A program made the position numbers and the translations under genes. The notes under the pieces are model-generated. The model did not search any database. It saw only the letters and a program-made list of their open reading frames with translations, and was not told the origin of the DNA. Below, piece after piece: positions 43,125 through 51,512 of a stretch of DNA of 64,000 nucleotides (the first letter of the stretch is position 1; each line of letters starts with the position of its first letter). Origin of the DNA: Chryseobacterium gleum (GTDB taxonomy: Bacteria; Bacteroidota; Bacteroidia; Flavobacteriales; Weeksellaceae); the NCBI RefSeq assembly GCF_900636535.1, contig NZ_LR134289.1:1984001-2048000 (forward strand). Reading direction: 5' to 3'.

Positions 43125-44147
43125 TTAGTATTCAAACAGAACGCTGCCCCAGGTAAATCCGCTTCCGAAAGCAGAAAGAAGGACAAGATCGCCTCTTTTG
43201 ATTTTTCCCTGCTCAATTGCTTCGCTTAAAGCAATCGGAATAGAAGCTGCTGTTGTGTTTCCGTATCTCTGGATGTTGTTGAACACTTTCTCGTTTGGTA
43301 ATCCGAATTTTTCCTGTACAAACTGGGCAATTCTCAGGTTCGCCTGGTGTGGAATGAACATATCAAGATCTTCAATGGTTTTTCCTGCTTTGTTCAAGGC
43401 TTCCATCATCGTTTCCGGGAATCTTGTTACGGCATGTTTGAACACGAAGTTACCGTTCATAATCGGGTATACTTCTTTGTTCGTTACATTTTCAGGGTCT
43501 TTTCTCATCCTGTCACTCCATCCGAACTTTGAACCCGGGAACTGAGTACAAAGATCATCCGCATATTTTCCTTCAGAATGCATATTCATTGCTAAAATAT
43601 CTCCTGCATTTTCATCTTCTGTAGCCGAAAGAACAATTGCTCCGGCTCCATCTCCGAAGATAACAGAAACACCTCTTCCTTCATCAGAAAAATCTAATCC
43701 GAAAGAATGAACTTCTGCTCCTACCACAAGAATATTTTTATAGGTTCCTGATTTGATAAATGCATTAGCGACACTCATAGAATATACAAATCCTGAACAT
43801 TGATTTCTTACGTCCAATGCTCCGATTGTATCACATCCCAGCATGTCCTGAAGCAATACACCGCATCCGGGAAAATAATAATCCGGAGAAAGCGTGGCAA
43901 AGATAATATAATCAATATCTTTTGAGGTAAGACCAGCATTCTGAATAGCTTTTTCTGCAGCTTTAAACCCCAGATAAGCGCTGGTTTCCTGAGAGTCATA
44001 TCTGTTTTTTCTGTGTCTTCTTTCCTTGATGCCTGTCCTTTCTGTTATCCATTCGTCATTGGTAGTCATCAGTTTTGCTAAATCATCATTTGTTACAACG
44101 TTATCTGGAACATAAAATCCCACACCTTTTATTGTACTTTTAATCAT
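43125..44147 (-). CDS. fabH: 3-oxoacyl-ACP synthase III (FabH)
   Basis: FabH starts fatty acid synthesis by condensing an acyl-CoA with malonyl-ACP. The ATG at 44147 (MIKSTIKGVGFYVP) is preferred to the TTG at 44168 and gives 340 residues. The catalytic triad appears as Cys in VRNQCSGFVY, His in PHQANLRI and Asn in RYGNTTAASIP. The closing GSGFTWGSVLFEY is typical. A phospholipid acyltransferase partner plsX and rpmF, often beside fabH elsewhere, are not on the visible side. It is divergent from corA, only 73 bp apart. Confidence 0.93.
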   Translation of the reverse strand: MIKSTIKGVGFYVPDNVVTNDDLAKLMTTNDEWITERTGIKERRHRKNRYDSQETSAYLGFKAAEKAIQNAGLTSKDIDYIIFATLSPDYYFPGCGVLLQDMLGCDTIGALDVRNQCSGFVYSMSVANAFIKSGTYKNILVVGAEVHSFGLDFSDEGRGVSVIFGDGAGAIVLSATEDENAGDILAMNMHSEGKYADDLCTQFPGSKFGWSDRMRKDPENVTNKEVYPIMNGNFVFKHAVTRFPETMMEALNKAGKTIEDLDMFIPHQANLRIAQFVQEKFGLPNEKVFNNIQRYGNTTAASIPIALSEAIEQGKIKRGDLVLLSAFGSGFTWGSVLFEY

Positions 44148-44220
44148 ATAGTTTTTTAATTTTGGCAAAGATAAAACTTATTTAACACATAGTTTTTCAA
44201 AATATTAGTAATTTTACTTT

Positions 44221-45120
44221 ATGCCAATTGATACGATATACAGAACCTCCCAGTGCGAATGGGTAGATGTAGAGGCTCCTACTGTAGAAGACCTGAAATT
44301 TCTTCATGAAAGATATGAAATCAACAATCTTCTTCTTGAAGATACGATGGATCCTAACCACCTTCCGAAATATGAAGAAGACGGGAACGTTAAATTCTTC
44401 CTGCTCCGTGAAAGTACTGAGCTGGAAAGAAAAAATCTGAATACGATCAGTGATATCAGTACCAAGATTGGAATTTTTCTGGTTGAAAATACCATTATTA
44501 CCATCCACAGGATGAAGACCAGAAGTATCACCGAGACCAAAAAAAAGGTTTCTTTGATTCAGCAGGACGTTACTCCTCAGCAAATCACCCTCATGATTGC
44601 TATTCTGATTATGAAAAGTTTTGATGATGAATCTTTAAGCCTTTTCGAAACGATGGATAATATTGAAAACGAGATTTTCCTTAAAAACACCAATCATACC
44701 AGCCAGATCCGCCGTCTTTATAAACTGAAACGAAAGTCAGGGCTGAATTCCCGGGTACTGGTCATCTCTACAGATGCTATTGATAAATTTAAACTCTTGA
44801 ATTTACAGGACTCCGAATTTGTTGATTTAAAGGATAAGCATAAAGATGTTGTGGCGGATTTTGATCATTTGAATATTCAGATCACCAACCTTATTTCCAT
44901 GTTCCTGGCGCTTTCAGATCAGAAGGCCAACCAGGTAATGAAGGTTCTGGCCATTTATTCCGTTTACTTCTTACCAATCACCTTTATTGCCGGGGTTTAC
45001 GGGATGAATTTCGATAACATGCCTGAACTTCATCATAAGTATGGTTATTTTATAACTTTGGGAGCAATGGCTACAGTTGTGATCACTACGTTTATTTATG
45101 TAAGGCGAAAACAATGGTGA
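44221..45120 (+). CDS. corA: CorA-family magnesium/cobalt transport protein
   Basis: The 299-residue protein has a long N-terminal alpha-beta cytoplasmic domain. Its two C-terminal transmembrane helices are separated by the signature GMN (YGMNFDNMPELHHKYGY, about residue 260). The homopentamer carries Mg2+ or related divalent cations through the inner membrane. Length is close to the usual 310-370. The ATG lies close to a TAATTTTA box, hinting at a very short leader. Confidence 0.9.
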   Translation: MPIDTIYRTSQCEWVDVEAPTVEDLKFLHERYEINNLLLEDTMDPNHLPKYEEDGNVKFFLLRESTELERKNLNTISDISTKIGIFLVENTIITIHRMKTRSITETKKKVSLIQQDVTPQQITLMIAILIMKSFDDESLSLFETMDNIENEIFLKNTNHTSQIRRLYKLKRKSGLNSRVLVISTDAIDKFKLLNLQDSEFVDLKDKHKDVVADFDHLNIQITNLISMFLALSDQKANQVMKVLAIYSVYFLPITFIAGVYGMNFDNMPELHHKYGYFITLGAMATVVITTFIYVRRKQW

Positions 45121-45217
45121 TCAGATTTTATATTGACACCAAAACCTATCTTCTATCAAATATGGCCCGTTGATTATTTGTTGTTTTTAATCATCATCCC
45201 AATAAAACAAAAATACC

Positions 45218-46804
45218 ATGACCGCTGAAAACCTCAATAAAATTCTTGAAGATCCGTCCCTTTCACAGACATCCAAAGAAAAGCTGATGGCTTTACATCA
45301 GAATATTTCCGGCAAAGAGTTTTCCGATCTTCTGGATCAGTCCGGAAATCAGTATGTGGAGTTTGTTCAGGAAGGTGGTGGTGTCTGGGGAAGCGCATTG
45401 GTAGGCTATCTTTACGGTCTCGAAATATTCGGTATCCGTTTTCTGAAAGTGGCAGGAACAAGTGCCGGCGCCATTAATACAATGCTTATTGCAGCCTGTA
45501 AAACCAAAGAGGAATCTAAAAGTGAGCTGATCAAGAATATCCTTTTCAGCTGGGATTTTTCAGATTTCATGGATGGGAAGACGTATGTAAAAACCACCCT
45601 TCATGCGATGCTGAACAACAAGGATTTTTTTAAGATCAATACTGTTATTGCCGCTATCCTTTTTATTATTCTGGTCAGTATCCCTTTTCTGGCCCCTTCA
45701 ACAACGATCCTGAATGCGAAGCTGATGTTTCTGATTCCTCTGATACCGGCCGTTATTTTATTTTTCTGTGTCAAAAAGCTTTACAACAATTTCAGAAAAG
45801 AAAACAGCGGACTGAATCCCGGAAATACTTTTCAGAAAACGATGCAGAATGCGCTGGATCAATTCGGGATCAAAACAGTTGCCCATCTTAACAAAAAATT
45901 TATCCAGAAAGAAAGAGAGCTCAACCTTAATTACCGATATGGAAACGGGCAGGAATATTATCAGATGGCACTACAAAGCATCGAAAAGATTAAAATCAAA
46001 AATCAGGAGCACATTGACCAGACCCGATACCGGATTTTCTACGAAAGCTCTGTCAATAACGATTATTATAAAAACAACCCGTTTTACCTTCTCAAATCCG
46101 AATATGTGGTCATTACCACCGATATCAATGCTCAAATTAAGGTAGAACTTCCCACGATGGCTAACCTTTACTGGTCTGAAGAGGAGCTGAAGCACATCAG
46201 TCCGGCAGAATTTGTACGGGCTTCTATGGCTGTTCCTTTTTTCTTTGAGCCTTTTCAGAAACAAATCAATAAAGACGACGATTCTGTAAAATATGCCTGG
46301 CGATACTGGATGAATACCAAGCCTGAAGACATCAATCCTGCAGGAGTTTTTATTGATGGCGGCAGTATTTCCAACTTCCCTATTGATCTGTTTCATGCGG
46401 ATGAGGTTTTTTATCCGAGAATGCCCCTTTTTGGAGTGCAGCTCACAAGTGATTCTGCTCTCCTTTCGGAAAAAGGGAAAACCAGTGAAGAAATCCTTAA
46501 AACACCGTTCAGCTATGCCGGAAATATCATCAGTACCTTGAAAGGATTTAATGATAAAACATTTCTTACCAAACACACCTTTTATAAACTGTACAGCATA
46601 CAGACCGTTAACTGCGGGACCAGCAGCTGGCTGAATTTCTTTATGAAAAGAGAGGAAAAGGAAGAACTTTTCAACAGAGGATTTCAGGCTGCCCTTGATT
46701 TTCTCAACAGCTTTGATTGGGAAAAGTATAAATATGAAAGAATGATGCTCACCATGAAGGAGAAAAAAATACTGAAGGAAGAGGATACTCCTACGGTAGG
46801 ATAG
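45218..46804 (+). CDS. Patatin-like phospholipase with an inserted membrane hairpin
   Basis: The 528-residue protein has the patatin Ser-Asp dyad: oxyanion EGGGVWGSAL (52-61), nucleophile GTSAG (Ser82) and DGG with Asp about 380. Between the two halves lies a hydrophobic pair of helices (about 141-184, TVIAAILFIILVSIPFLA and LMFLIPLIPAVILFFCV), which should anchor the enzyme in the inner membrane. Patatin enzymes release fatty acids from membrane lipids. The insertion is not part of the core fold. Substrate and role are unknown. No toxin or secretion genes flank it. Confidence 0.85.
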   Translation: MTAENLNKILEDPSLSQTSKEKLMALHQNISGKEFSDLLDQSGNQYVEFVQEGGGVWGSALVGYLYGLEIFGIRFLKVAGTSAGAINTMLIAACKTKEESKSELIKNILFSWDFSDFMDGKTYVKTTLHAMLNNKDFFKINTVIAAILFIILVSIPFLAPSTTILNAKLMFLIPLIPAVILFFCVKKLYNNFRKENSGLNPGNTFQKTMQNALDQFGIKTVAHLNKKFIQKERELNLNYRYGNGQEYYQMALQSIEKIKIKNQEHIDQTRYRIFYESSVNNDYYKNNPFYLLKSEYVVITTDINAQIKVELPTMANLYWSEEELKHISPAEFVRASMAVPFFFEPFQKQINKDDDSVKYAWRYWMNTKPEDINPAGVFIDGGSISNFPIDLFHADEVFYPRMPLFGVQLTSDSALLSEKGKTSEEILKTPFSYAGNIISTLKGFNDKTFLTKHTFYKLYSIQTVNCGTSSWLNFFMKREEKEELFNRGFQAALDFLNSFDWEKYKYERMMLTMKEKKILKEEDTPTVG

Positions 46805-46840
46805 GAATTTAAGTTTATCAACATTTACAAATAAAATACA

Positions 46841-47344
46841 ATGACAAAATACATCTGCCAATGCTGCGGAGAGGAAAAAGAAGACTGGCCGGCAATTGCC
46901 TATTCTTACCCTTATTTTTATTCCTGTTTATCTGAAGAAGAATTGAAAAATACAGAACTCAGCTCAGATCTGTGCGTCATAAAAGAAGAAGAAGATACCC
47001 ACAGGTTTATCCGTACTGTACTTGTACAGGAAGTAGTGGATGACTGTAGAGATCTGGATTATGGAATCTGGGTTTCACTGAGTGAAAAAAACTTCGATGA
47101 ATATGTTGAAAACTATGATAATAAGGAATTTGAAGCTGAATATTTCGGATGGCTTTCCACCTATCTTCCGGATTATGAGTTTGAAGAAAGTGTTCCTACA
47201 ACCGTGGTAGTCAATAATTCTATCGGGCGTCCGTTTGTTTATCCTCACCAAAGCTATGAGCATCCGTTTGTATATGATTTTTATAATGGCATTACAAAAG
47301 AAGAAGCAGAGAAAAGAATAAACCGGGTTTTAAATAAGGAATAA
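46841..47344 (+). CDS. DUF2199 protein
   Basis: The 167-residue protein starts with a zinc-finger-like CQCCGE (residues 6-11). DUF2199 landmarks follow: DLCVIKEEEDTHRFIRTVL, LDYGIWVSLSEKNFDEY and FGWLSTYLP. The family is uncharacterised and often found near putative immunity genes. It is the first of three tightly packed genes: the next ATG follows its stop directly (TAA then ATG). Confidence 0.8.
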   Translation: MTKYICQCCGEEKEDWPAIAYSYPYFYSCLSEEELKNTELSSDLCVIKEEEDTHRFIRTVLVQEVVDDCRDLDYGIWVSLSEKNFDEYVENYDNKEFEAEYFGWLSTYLPDYEFEESVPTTVVVNNSIGRPFVYPHQSYEHPFVYDFYNGITKEEAEKRINRVLNKE

Positions 47345-47824
47345 ATGAACTGGATTATCAGAAGTACAAAAAACGTAAAATTCCATACTAATCTTCATGA
47401 GGTTTTAAAACCTATTTGGAATAATCTTGCCGTTTATAAATGGATTTTGACGGATTTAGATTTTATATCTGATCAGACTCTTCCCATTAATTTTGATAAA
47501 GATTATTTTGTGTTGGATCATCCGGAATTTGAACAGCTCTATCAAAGCAATACTCAGATCATTTGGGGGATTATTTCAGCCATTCCAAATACTATTGAAC
47601 CTGATACTTCAGCCTTTTCTGTCTTATCTGCTGAAAATACAAGTGTTTGGGAACCTGATCACTTTTTAATTCAGGAAAGCATTTTAGAAATTATTGCTTT
47701 TGACAGCGGATATACCCTTGTGAAATTTAAAGATATAAATCTTTCAGATACATTTAAAGAATATTTCCAGGAGCAGGCAATAGATCTGCAGAAGTTCAAT
47801 GAGAAATATAGAACCGGAGCATGA
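47345..47824 (+). CDS. Unknown protein, middle gene of the DUF2199 operon
   Basis: The 159-residue acidic soluble protein has no signal peptide. The phrase LHEVLKPIWNNLAVYKWILTD faintly recalls DUF2691-like proteins, but I would not assign it. Acidic, alpha-beta, 120-170-residue genes in such short operons are often contact-dependent immunity proteins. No toxin gene is present, so that is only a suggestion. It abuts DUF2199 upstream and overlaps the next gene (ATGA). Confidence 0.65.
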   Translation: MNWIIRSTKNVKFHTNLHEVLKPIWNNLAVYKWILTDLDFISDQTLPINFDKDYFVLDHPEFEQLYQSNTQIIWGIISAIPNTIEPDTSAFSVLSAENTSVWEPDHFLIQESILEIIAFDSGYTLVKFKDINLSDTFKEYFQEQAIDLQKFNEKYRTGA

Positions 47825-48273
47825 AAAAATTGATTTCAGAAAAATTTCATATCATTATTTTAATAGTCACTTTTGTATTTATCATATTCTGTTTAATTAG
47901 TTCTAATTTGGGGGTAAATGACCTGCTCAAAAGCCCCAAATACACCATTGGAGAAGCTATATCAGACTGGCATCAAAAAAACAACAATGGTTTAGGAACA
48001 GATTACAAATATCAGGTTGATAATAAAATATACTTTAAAACAACAAGTTGTTTTTACAAAAAAGGAGATAAATTTCTCATCATCTTTGATTCTATAAAAC
48101 CCAAAAATGCAAAAGTTCTCGACATCTACTCTATTGAAAATTATCTTATAGATTTAAAAGTTCCTTCAAAAGGCTGGAAATATAAGGATGTCCCATTTAA
48201 CATTGACAGCAATACCATAAAGAAATATATTCAGGATTGGAATGTAGAACCTTTTGAATACATACAAAAGTAA
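47821..48273 (+). CDS. Unknown protein with one N-terminal transmembrane helix
   Basis: The 150-residue product has a basic start (MKKLISEKFH) and one hydrophobic helix (about 12-29, IIILIVTFVFIIFCLISS), so it is a type II membrane or secreted protein. A basic, Lys/Asn-rich exterior domain follows (KYQVDNKIYFKTTSCFYKKGDKFLIIFDS). It overlaps the stop of the previous gene by ATGA, indicating co-translation. I do not recognise a family. Confidence 0.65.
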   Translation: MKKLISEKFHIIILIVTFVFIIFCLISSNLGVNDLLKSPKYTIGEAISDWHQKNNNGLGTDYKYQVDNKIYFKTTSCFYKKGDKFLIIFDSIKPKNAKVLDIYSIENYLIDLKVPSKGWKYKDVPFNIDSNTIKKYIQDWNVEPFEYIQK

Positions 48274-48315
48274 GCTGAACTCGCTTAATTCAAGTTCAAC
48301 TTACTTTTTATATTA

Positions 48316-48846
48316 TTATAAATTATCCAGAAACTCCAGATACATCGGAACACTTCTGTTGATCCATTCATCGGAAGAATCTCTTTCAATTCCATAATAA
48401 ACGAATGGTTCTTTATAATCGGCTTTTATATAATCGAAAGTCAGTTCATAAGGTCGGAAAAGCTCCTTCATTGTATATTTATATTCTCCGGATTTGCTAT
48501 ACCCTTCTTCATCTATTCCTGCAGTAACAGCCAGTGTCATTTTCTTTCCGGCCAGCTTAAAACCGCTGTTGCTTCCATAGGCCCAGCCATACAAAACCAC
48601 TTCATCCAGCCATTGTTTTAAAAGCGGCGGACTGCTGAACCAGTAAAAAGGAAACTGAAATACAATTTTATCATAAGATTCCATCAGTTTCTGTTCCTGA
48701 GCTACATCAATTTTTCCGTCAGGGTAAGCTTCATATAGCTGATGAACCGTATATTTTTCAGGGTATTTTTTTAACTCATTAATCCATTTTTTATTGATCA
48801 CTGATTTTTCTATATCAGGATGCGTCACAATCACTAATGTTTTCAT
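48316..48846 (-). CDS. NAD(P)H-dependent flavodoxin-fold oxidoreductase (KefF/MdaB-like)
   Basis: The 176-residue protein has the flavodoxin-like fold of small quinone reductases, with THPDIEKSVINKKW at the phosphate loop, FQFPFYWFSSPPLLKQWLD (FPFYWFSSPP near 80), and GWAYGS. Such enzymes reduce quinones or azo compounds. It is divergent from an HxlR-family regulator gene across a 91-bp control region, the classic YodB/HxlR redox-sensing arrangement. Confidence 0.87.
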   Translation of the reverse strand: MKTLVIVTHPDIEKSVINKKWINELKKYPEKYTVHQLYEAYPDGKIDVAQEQKLMESYDKIVFQFPFYWFSSPPLLKQWLDEVVLYGWAYGSNSGFKLAGKKMTLAVTAGIDEEGYSKSGEYKYTMKELFRPYELTFDYIKADYKEPFVYYGIERDSSDEWINRSVPMYLEFLDNL

Positions 48847-48865
48847 TATGCTTAAATTTCTATTA

Positions 48866-48900
48866 CAAAATTACTACACGTAACGTACATTTCGTACATT
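48866..48900 (-). promoter_or_regulatory. Promoter and 8-bp direct repeats in the HxlR/quinone-reductase gap
   Basis: On the minus strand TAATTTTG (48873-48866) is a perfect -7 box for the reductase gene. Just upstream, between -7 and -33, the plus strand reads CGTACATT-T-CGTACATT (48884-48900), two 8-bp direct repeats with GTAC cores. This is a likely operator where the HxlR protein blocks polymerase. Confidence 0.6.
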
Positions 48901-48937
48901 AGCAACCTATTGTATGGTACTATAAAAAATGTAAGTA

Positions 48938-49315
48938 ATGACTAAAATCAAAGAAACCTCAACCAATTATGCCAATAAAAAAGCGCTTGCTGATGAGTGC
49001 CCGGAAATTTACGCTTCCAATATTATCGGAGGACAATGGGCATTAGCAATATGCTGTTATCTGATCAATGGAAAAATGAGGTTTGGTGAACTTAGAAAAA
49101 AGCTTCAGAACATTACTGAACGCATGCTTACACTTCAGCTCCGAAGGCTTGAAGAGGATAAAATCATCACCAGAACAGTGTACGCAGAAGTTCCTCCAAG
49201 GGTAGAATATGAGCTTACAGAAATAGGCTATAAACTGAACACCATTATCCTTGAGTTTGAAAAATGGGGCAAAGAACATAAAGAATTGATGAAGGAAACA
49301 TTAAAGAATAATTGA
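48938..49315 (+). CDS. HxlR-family winged-helix regulator
   Basis: The 125-residue protein carries the HxlR domain: CPEIYASNIIGGQWALAICCYL near the N-terminus (a conserved Cys at 20), GKMRFGELRKKLQNITERML, and EVPPRVEYELTEIGYKL. Family members sense reactive electrophiles or diamide through a single N-terminal cysteine, as in YodB. Cys20 lies in the expected place. It probably represses the divergent reductase gene. Confidence 0.9.
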   Translation: MTKIKETSTNYANKKALADECPEIYASNIIGGQWALAICCYLINGKMRFGELRKKLQNITERMLTLQLRRLEEDKIITRTVYAEVPPRVEYELTEIGYKLNTIILEFEKWGKEHKELMKETLKNN

Positions 49316-49321
49316 AATAAT

Positions 49322-49389
49322 GAGACTCTTACGGAATGACATCATTCATGCACATGTCAGACAGTTCTATTTGTCATTCCGTAGAATCC
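49322..49389. repeat. REPIN-like repeat, degenerate copy
   Basis: A short degenerate member with left arm GAGACTCTTACGGAATGAC and right arm GTCATTCCGTAGAATCC (one base lost), 68 bp in total. It lies between the convergent HxlR and tag genes. Confidence 0.7.
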
Positions 49390-49419
49390 AGGCTTGCTAA
49401 CTGAAGAATAATCCCTATT

Positions 49420-49980
49420 CTACTTTTCCTCAGCTTTTTTCCACAAAGGTTTTTGTGCCAGTACTTTTGAGTGAACGGGACAGCTTTCATGATGGGCTCC
49501 CTGAAGATATCCGGTGCTCATCAGAAATTCGTTTACAATCTCCCCGCCGGTGAATTTGAATGTTTTTTTGAACAGCTTCATCCATTCCTGTAATGTTTTG
49601 GGATGATGATGCTCCAGCCATTTTTCGAAAGAACCAAATTCCTTTTGCAATTCAATGATTGTTTGGGCATTTTCAATCGCAGCATTTACTTTTAGCTTAT
49701 TCCTGATAATTCCCGGATCGCTCAGCAATCTTTCCCGGTCTTCTTCCGTGTATGCCGCTATTTTCTGAATATCAAAATTATCATAGGCTTTTCTGAAACT
49801 TTCTTCTTTTTTAAGAACAGTTTCCCAGCTTAAGCCAGCCTGATTGATTTCCAGGATCAATCTTCCGAACAATTCATTATCATCGTGAATAGGAAACCCA
49901 TAATAGTTGTCATGATAATTCTTGTGCAGCTCTTTTCTGCTTTCAGGCTGCATTCCTTCTATTGCTAAACAATAACTCAT
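49420..49980 (-). CDS. tag: DNA-3-methyladenine glycosylase I
   Basis: Tag removes 3-methyladenine from alkylated DNA. The 186-residue protein has the family order: Cys4 near the N-terminus, the DNELFGRLILEINQAGLSWETVLKK segment (QAGLSW motif), DPGIIRNKLKV (IIRN loop), and the C-terminal HHESCPVHSK with the zinc-site Cys/His pair. Length is as in E. coli Tag (187). It is monocistronic. Confidence 0.92.
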   Translation of the reverse strand: MSYCLAIEGMQPESRKELHKNYHDNYYGFPIHDDNELFGRLILEINQAGLSWETVLKKEESFRKAYDNFDIQKIAAYTEEDRERLLSDPGIIRNKLKVNAAIENAQTIIELQKEFGSFEKWLEHHHPKTLQEWMKLFKKTFKFTGGEIVNEFLMSTGYLQGAHHESCPVHSKVLAQKPLWKKAEEK

Positions 49981-50150
49981 TTCAATATATTTTCTGTTTT
50001 GTAAAACTTTCCGACTGTAAAGATAAAGCAGGATTGTGACAACAGTGCGTCAGCAGTATTTTAATTTTTAAATTTAATATTATTTCAAATCATTTTATTG
50101 TCTTTTGCTCAGAGAATATTTAGTAGTTTAGACGACTCAAAACAATTAAA

Positions 50151-51065
50151 ATGAAAGCACTGTTTTCCATTCTTTTTATGATAGGTTCCATGTTCTGTAA
50201 AGCGCAGAATTTATACTCTAAAGCTTATGGTGAACATAAAAATCCGCCTGTTATTTTTATCCATGGCGGACCGGGTGGAAATGCCACTTTATTTGAAGGA
50301 ACTACAGCGCAAAAACTTGCTGATAAAGGATTTTACGTCATTGTGTATGACAGACGTGGTGAAGGACGTTCAAAAGATGAAAACGCAACCATGACATTTA
50401 AAGAAAGTTTTGAGGATTTAAAAGGTATTTATTCCGCATATAATATCAAAAAGGCTAATATTATTGCCCACAGTTTCGGCGGGATTATCGGAACCCTGTT
50501 CACGTCACAATTTCCTGAAAAGGTAAAGTCGCTGACTCTTGCAGGTGCTTTATTTACCCAGCAGGAAACCTATGACCATATTCTTAAAAAGGTAAAAGAA
50601 CATTTCAAAAATGATCCTGTACAGCTAACAGAGATTTCAGCAATAGAAAATCTGGATAAAAATTCTGCTGCATACAGAAAAAGATGCTATGAAATGGCAG
50701 GAAAACTTGGCTTCTTTGACATGCCTAACCCTACTCCAGAAAGTGAAAAGCTGAGAAAGGAATACCAGGCAGGAGAATTTTATAAAAACAATATAAGAAA
50801 CCCCAACTCTCCTCTTACATTTTATCAGAATGAACCTTTGAATAATCTTGATAATACTACAGTTTTAAAAAATATCCGGAAAAAAGGAATCCCTGTTTTT
50901 GCCGTGTATGGTAAAAATGACGGTATATTTTCAGAGAAACAGCTTGATGATCTTAAAAATATTGTGGGAAAGAAAAATTTTAAACTGATTGATAACTGTT
51001 CCCATTATTTATTTGTAGATCAACAGAATGATTTCCTGGAATTTATTAAGCTTACATTGAAATAA
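50151..51065 (+). CDS. Exported alpha/beta-hydrolase (proline iminopeptidase-like)
   Basis: The 304-residue protein has a signal peptide (to CKAQ, about 19), the oxyanion motif HGGPGG (38-43), DRRGEGRS near 67, and the nucleophile in AHSFGG (Ser about 103). An acid in YGKNDGIF and His in CSHYLFVD complete the triad. HGGPG plus DxRGxGxS is the mark of proline iminopeptidases, which cleave N-terminal proline. An esterase role is also possible. A following small gene has its own promoter at 51070. Confidence 0.85.
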   Translation: MKALFSILFMIGSMFCKAQNLYSKAYGEHKNPPVIFIHGGPGGNATLFEGTTAQKLADKGFYVIVYDRRGEGRSKDENATMTFKESFEDLKGIYSAYNIKKANIIAHSFGGIIGTLFTSQFPEKVKSLTLAGALFTQQETYDHILKKVKEHFKNDPVQLTEISAIENLDKNSAAYRKRCYEMAGKLGFFDMPNPTPESEKLRKEYQAGEFYKNNIRNPNSPLTFYQNEPLNNLDNTTVLKNIRKKGIPVFAVYGKNDGIFSEKQLDDLKNIVGKKNFKLIDNCSHYLFVDQQNDFLEFIKLTLK

Positions 51066-51069
51066 AGTG

Positions 51070-51077
51070 TAGTTTTG
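51070..51077 (+). promoter_or_regulatory. Promoter -7 box of the small exported protein gene
   Basis: TAGTTTTG is a full TAnnTTTG match, 5 bp after the hydrolase stop. Transcription would start near 51084, which excludes the upstream ATG (51083) and supports the start at 51104. Confidence 0.5.
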
Positions 51078-51103
51078 TAATCATGCACCATTCAGGATTC
51101 CAT

Positions 51104-51460
51104 ATGAAAACTTACAAAGCTGTCGTTACGATGCTTATTTTGGTGTTTTCATTGTCTCCATGCTCTGTTAAAAGGAATGTTCTTGATATTTTTGACATTG
51201 AGTTTATCAGCGGGCTGAATAAGGTAAAAACTACCTCCTTTCTTTCCTTCAGTTGCGATGCGGCATCTGCTTCTTCAGGCCTATCAGTTTCAAAAATCAA
51301 AGCTCAAAGCCAGCATAATAAATTCTTATCTTGTTTTACTCCAGCTGTACACAACTCTGTTGAAGAAAAGACCTTTCTCAATATCTATTCCGGTCATTCA
51401 ACAGGAAACAGCCCTCCGAAATATATTCTGTTTAAAAGACTGAAACTTAATCTGATTTAA
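51104..51460 (+). CDS. Small exported protein upstream of doxD, unknown function
   Basis: The 118-residue protein starts MKTYKAVVTMLILVFSLSPC, a signal peptide-like helix ending in a cysteine. It then has two more cysteines (SFSCDAASAS and LSCFTPAV) and a basic C-terminus (FKRLKLNLI). The SPCSVKRNVLDIF phrase recurs in small Bacteroidota proteins near metal and redox genes, as far as I recall. It is 52 bp before a DoxD-DoxA fusion on the same strand. Confidence 0.6.
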   Translation: MKTYKAVVTMLILVFSLSPCSVKRNVLDIFDIEFISGLNKVKTTSFLSFSCDAASASSGLSVSKIKAQSQHNKFLSCFTPAVHNSVEEKTFLNIYSGHSTGNSPPKYILFKRLKLNLI

Positions 51461-51512
51461 AACCTTTAAGTCAATTTAAAAATCAGTTTTTTACAATACA
51501 ATATTAATTTCA

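Noticed and set aside
45971..46861. 296-residue open frame on the minus strand inside the patatin gene
   Set aside because: Antisense shadow. The plus-strand frame has full patatin motifs, while the antisense product has no recognisable domain or start context.
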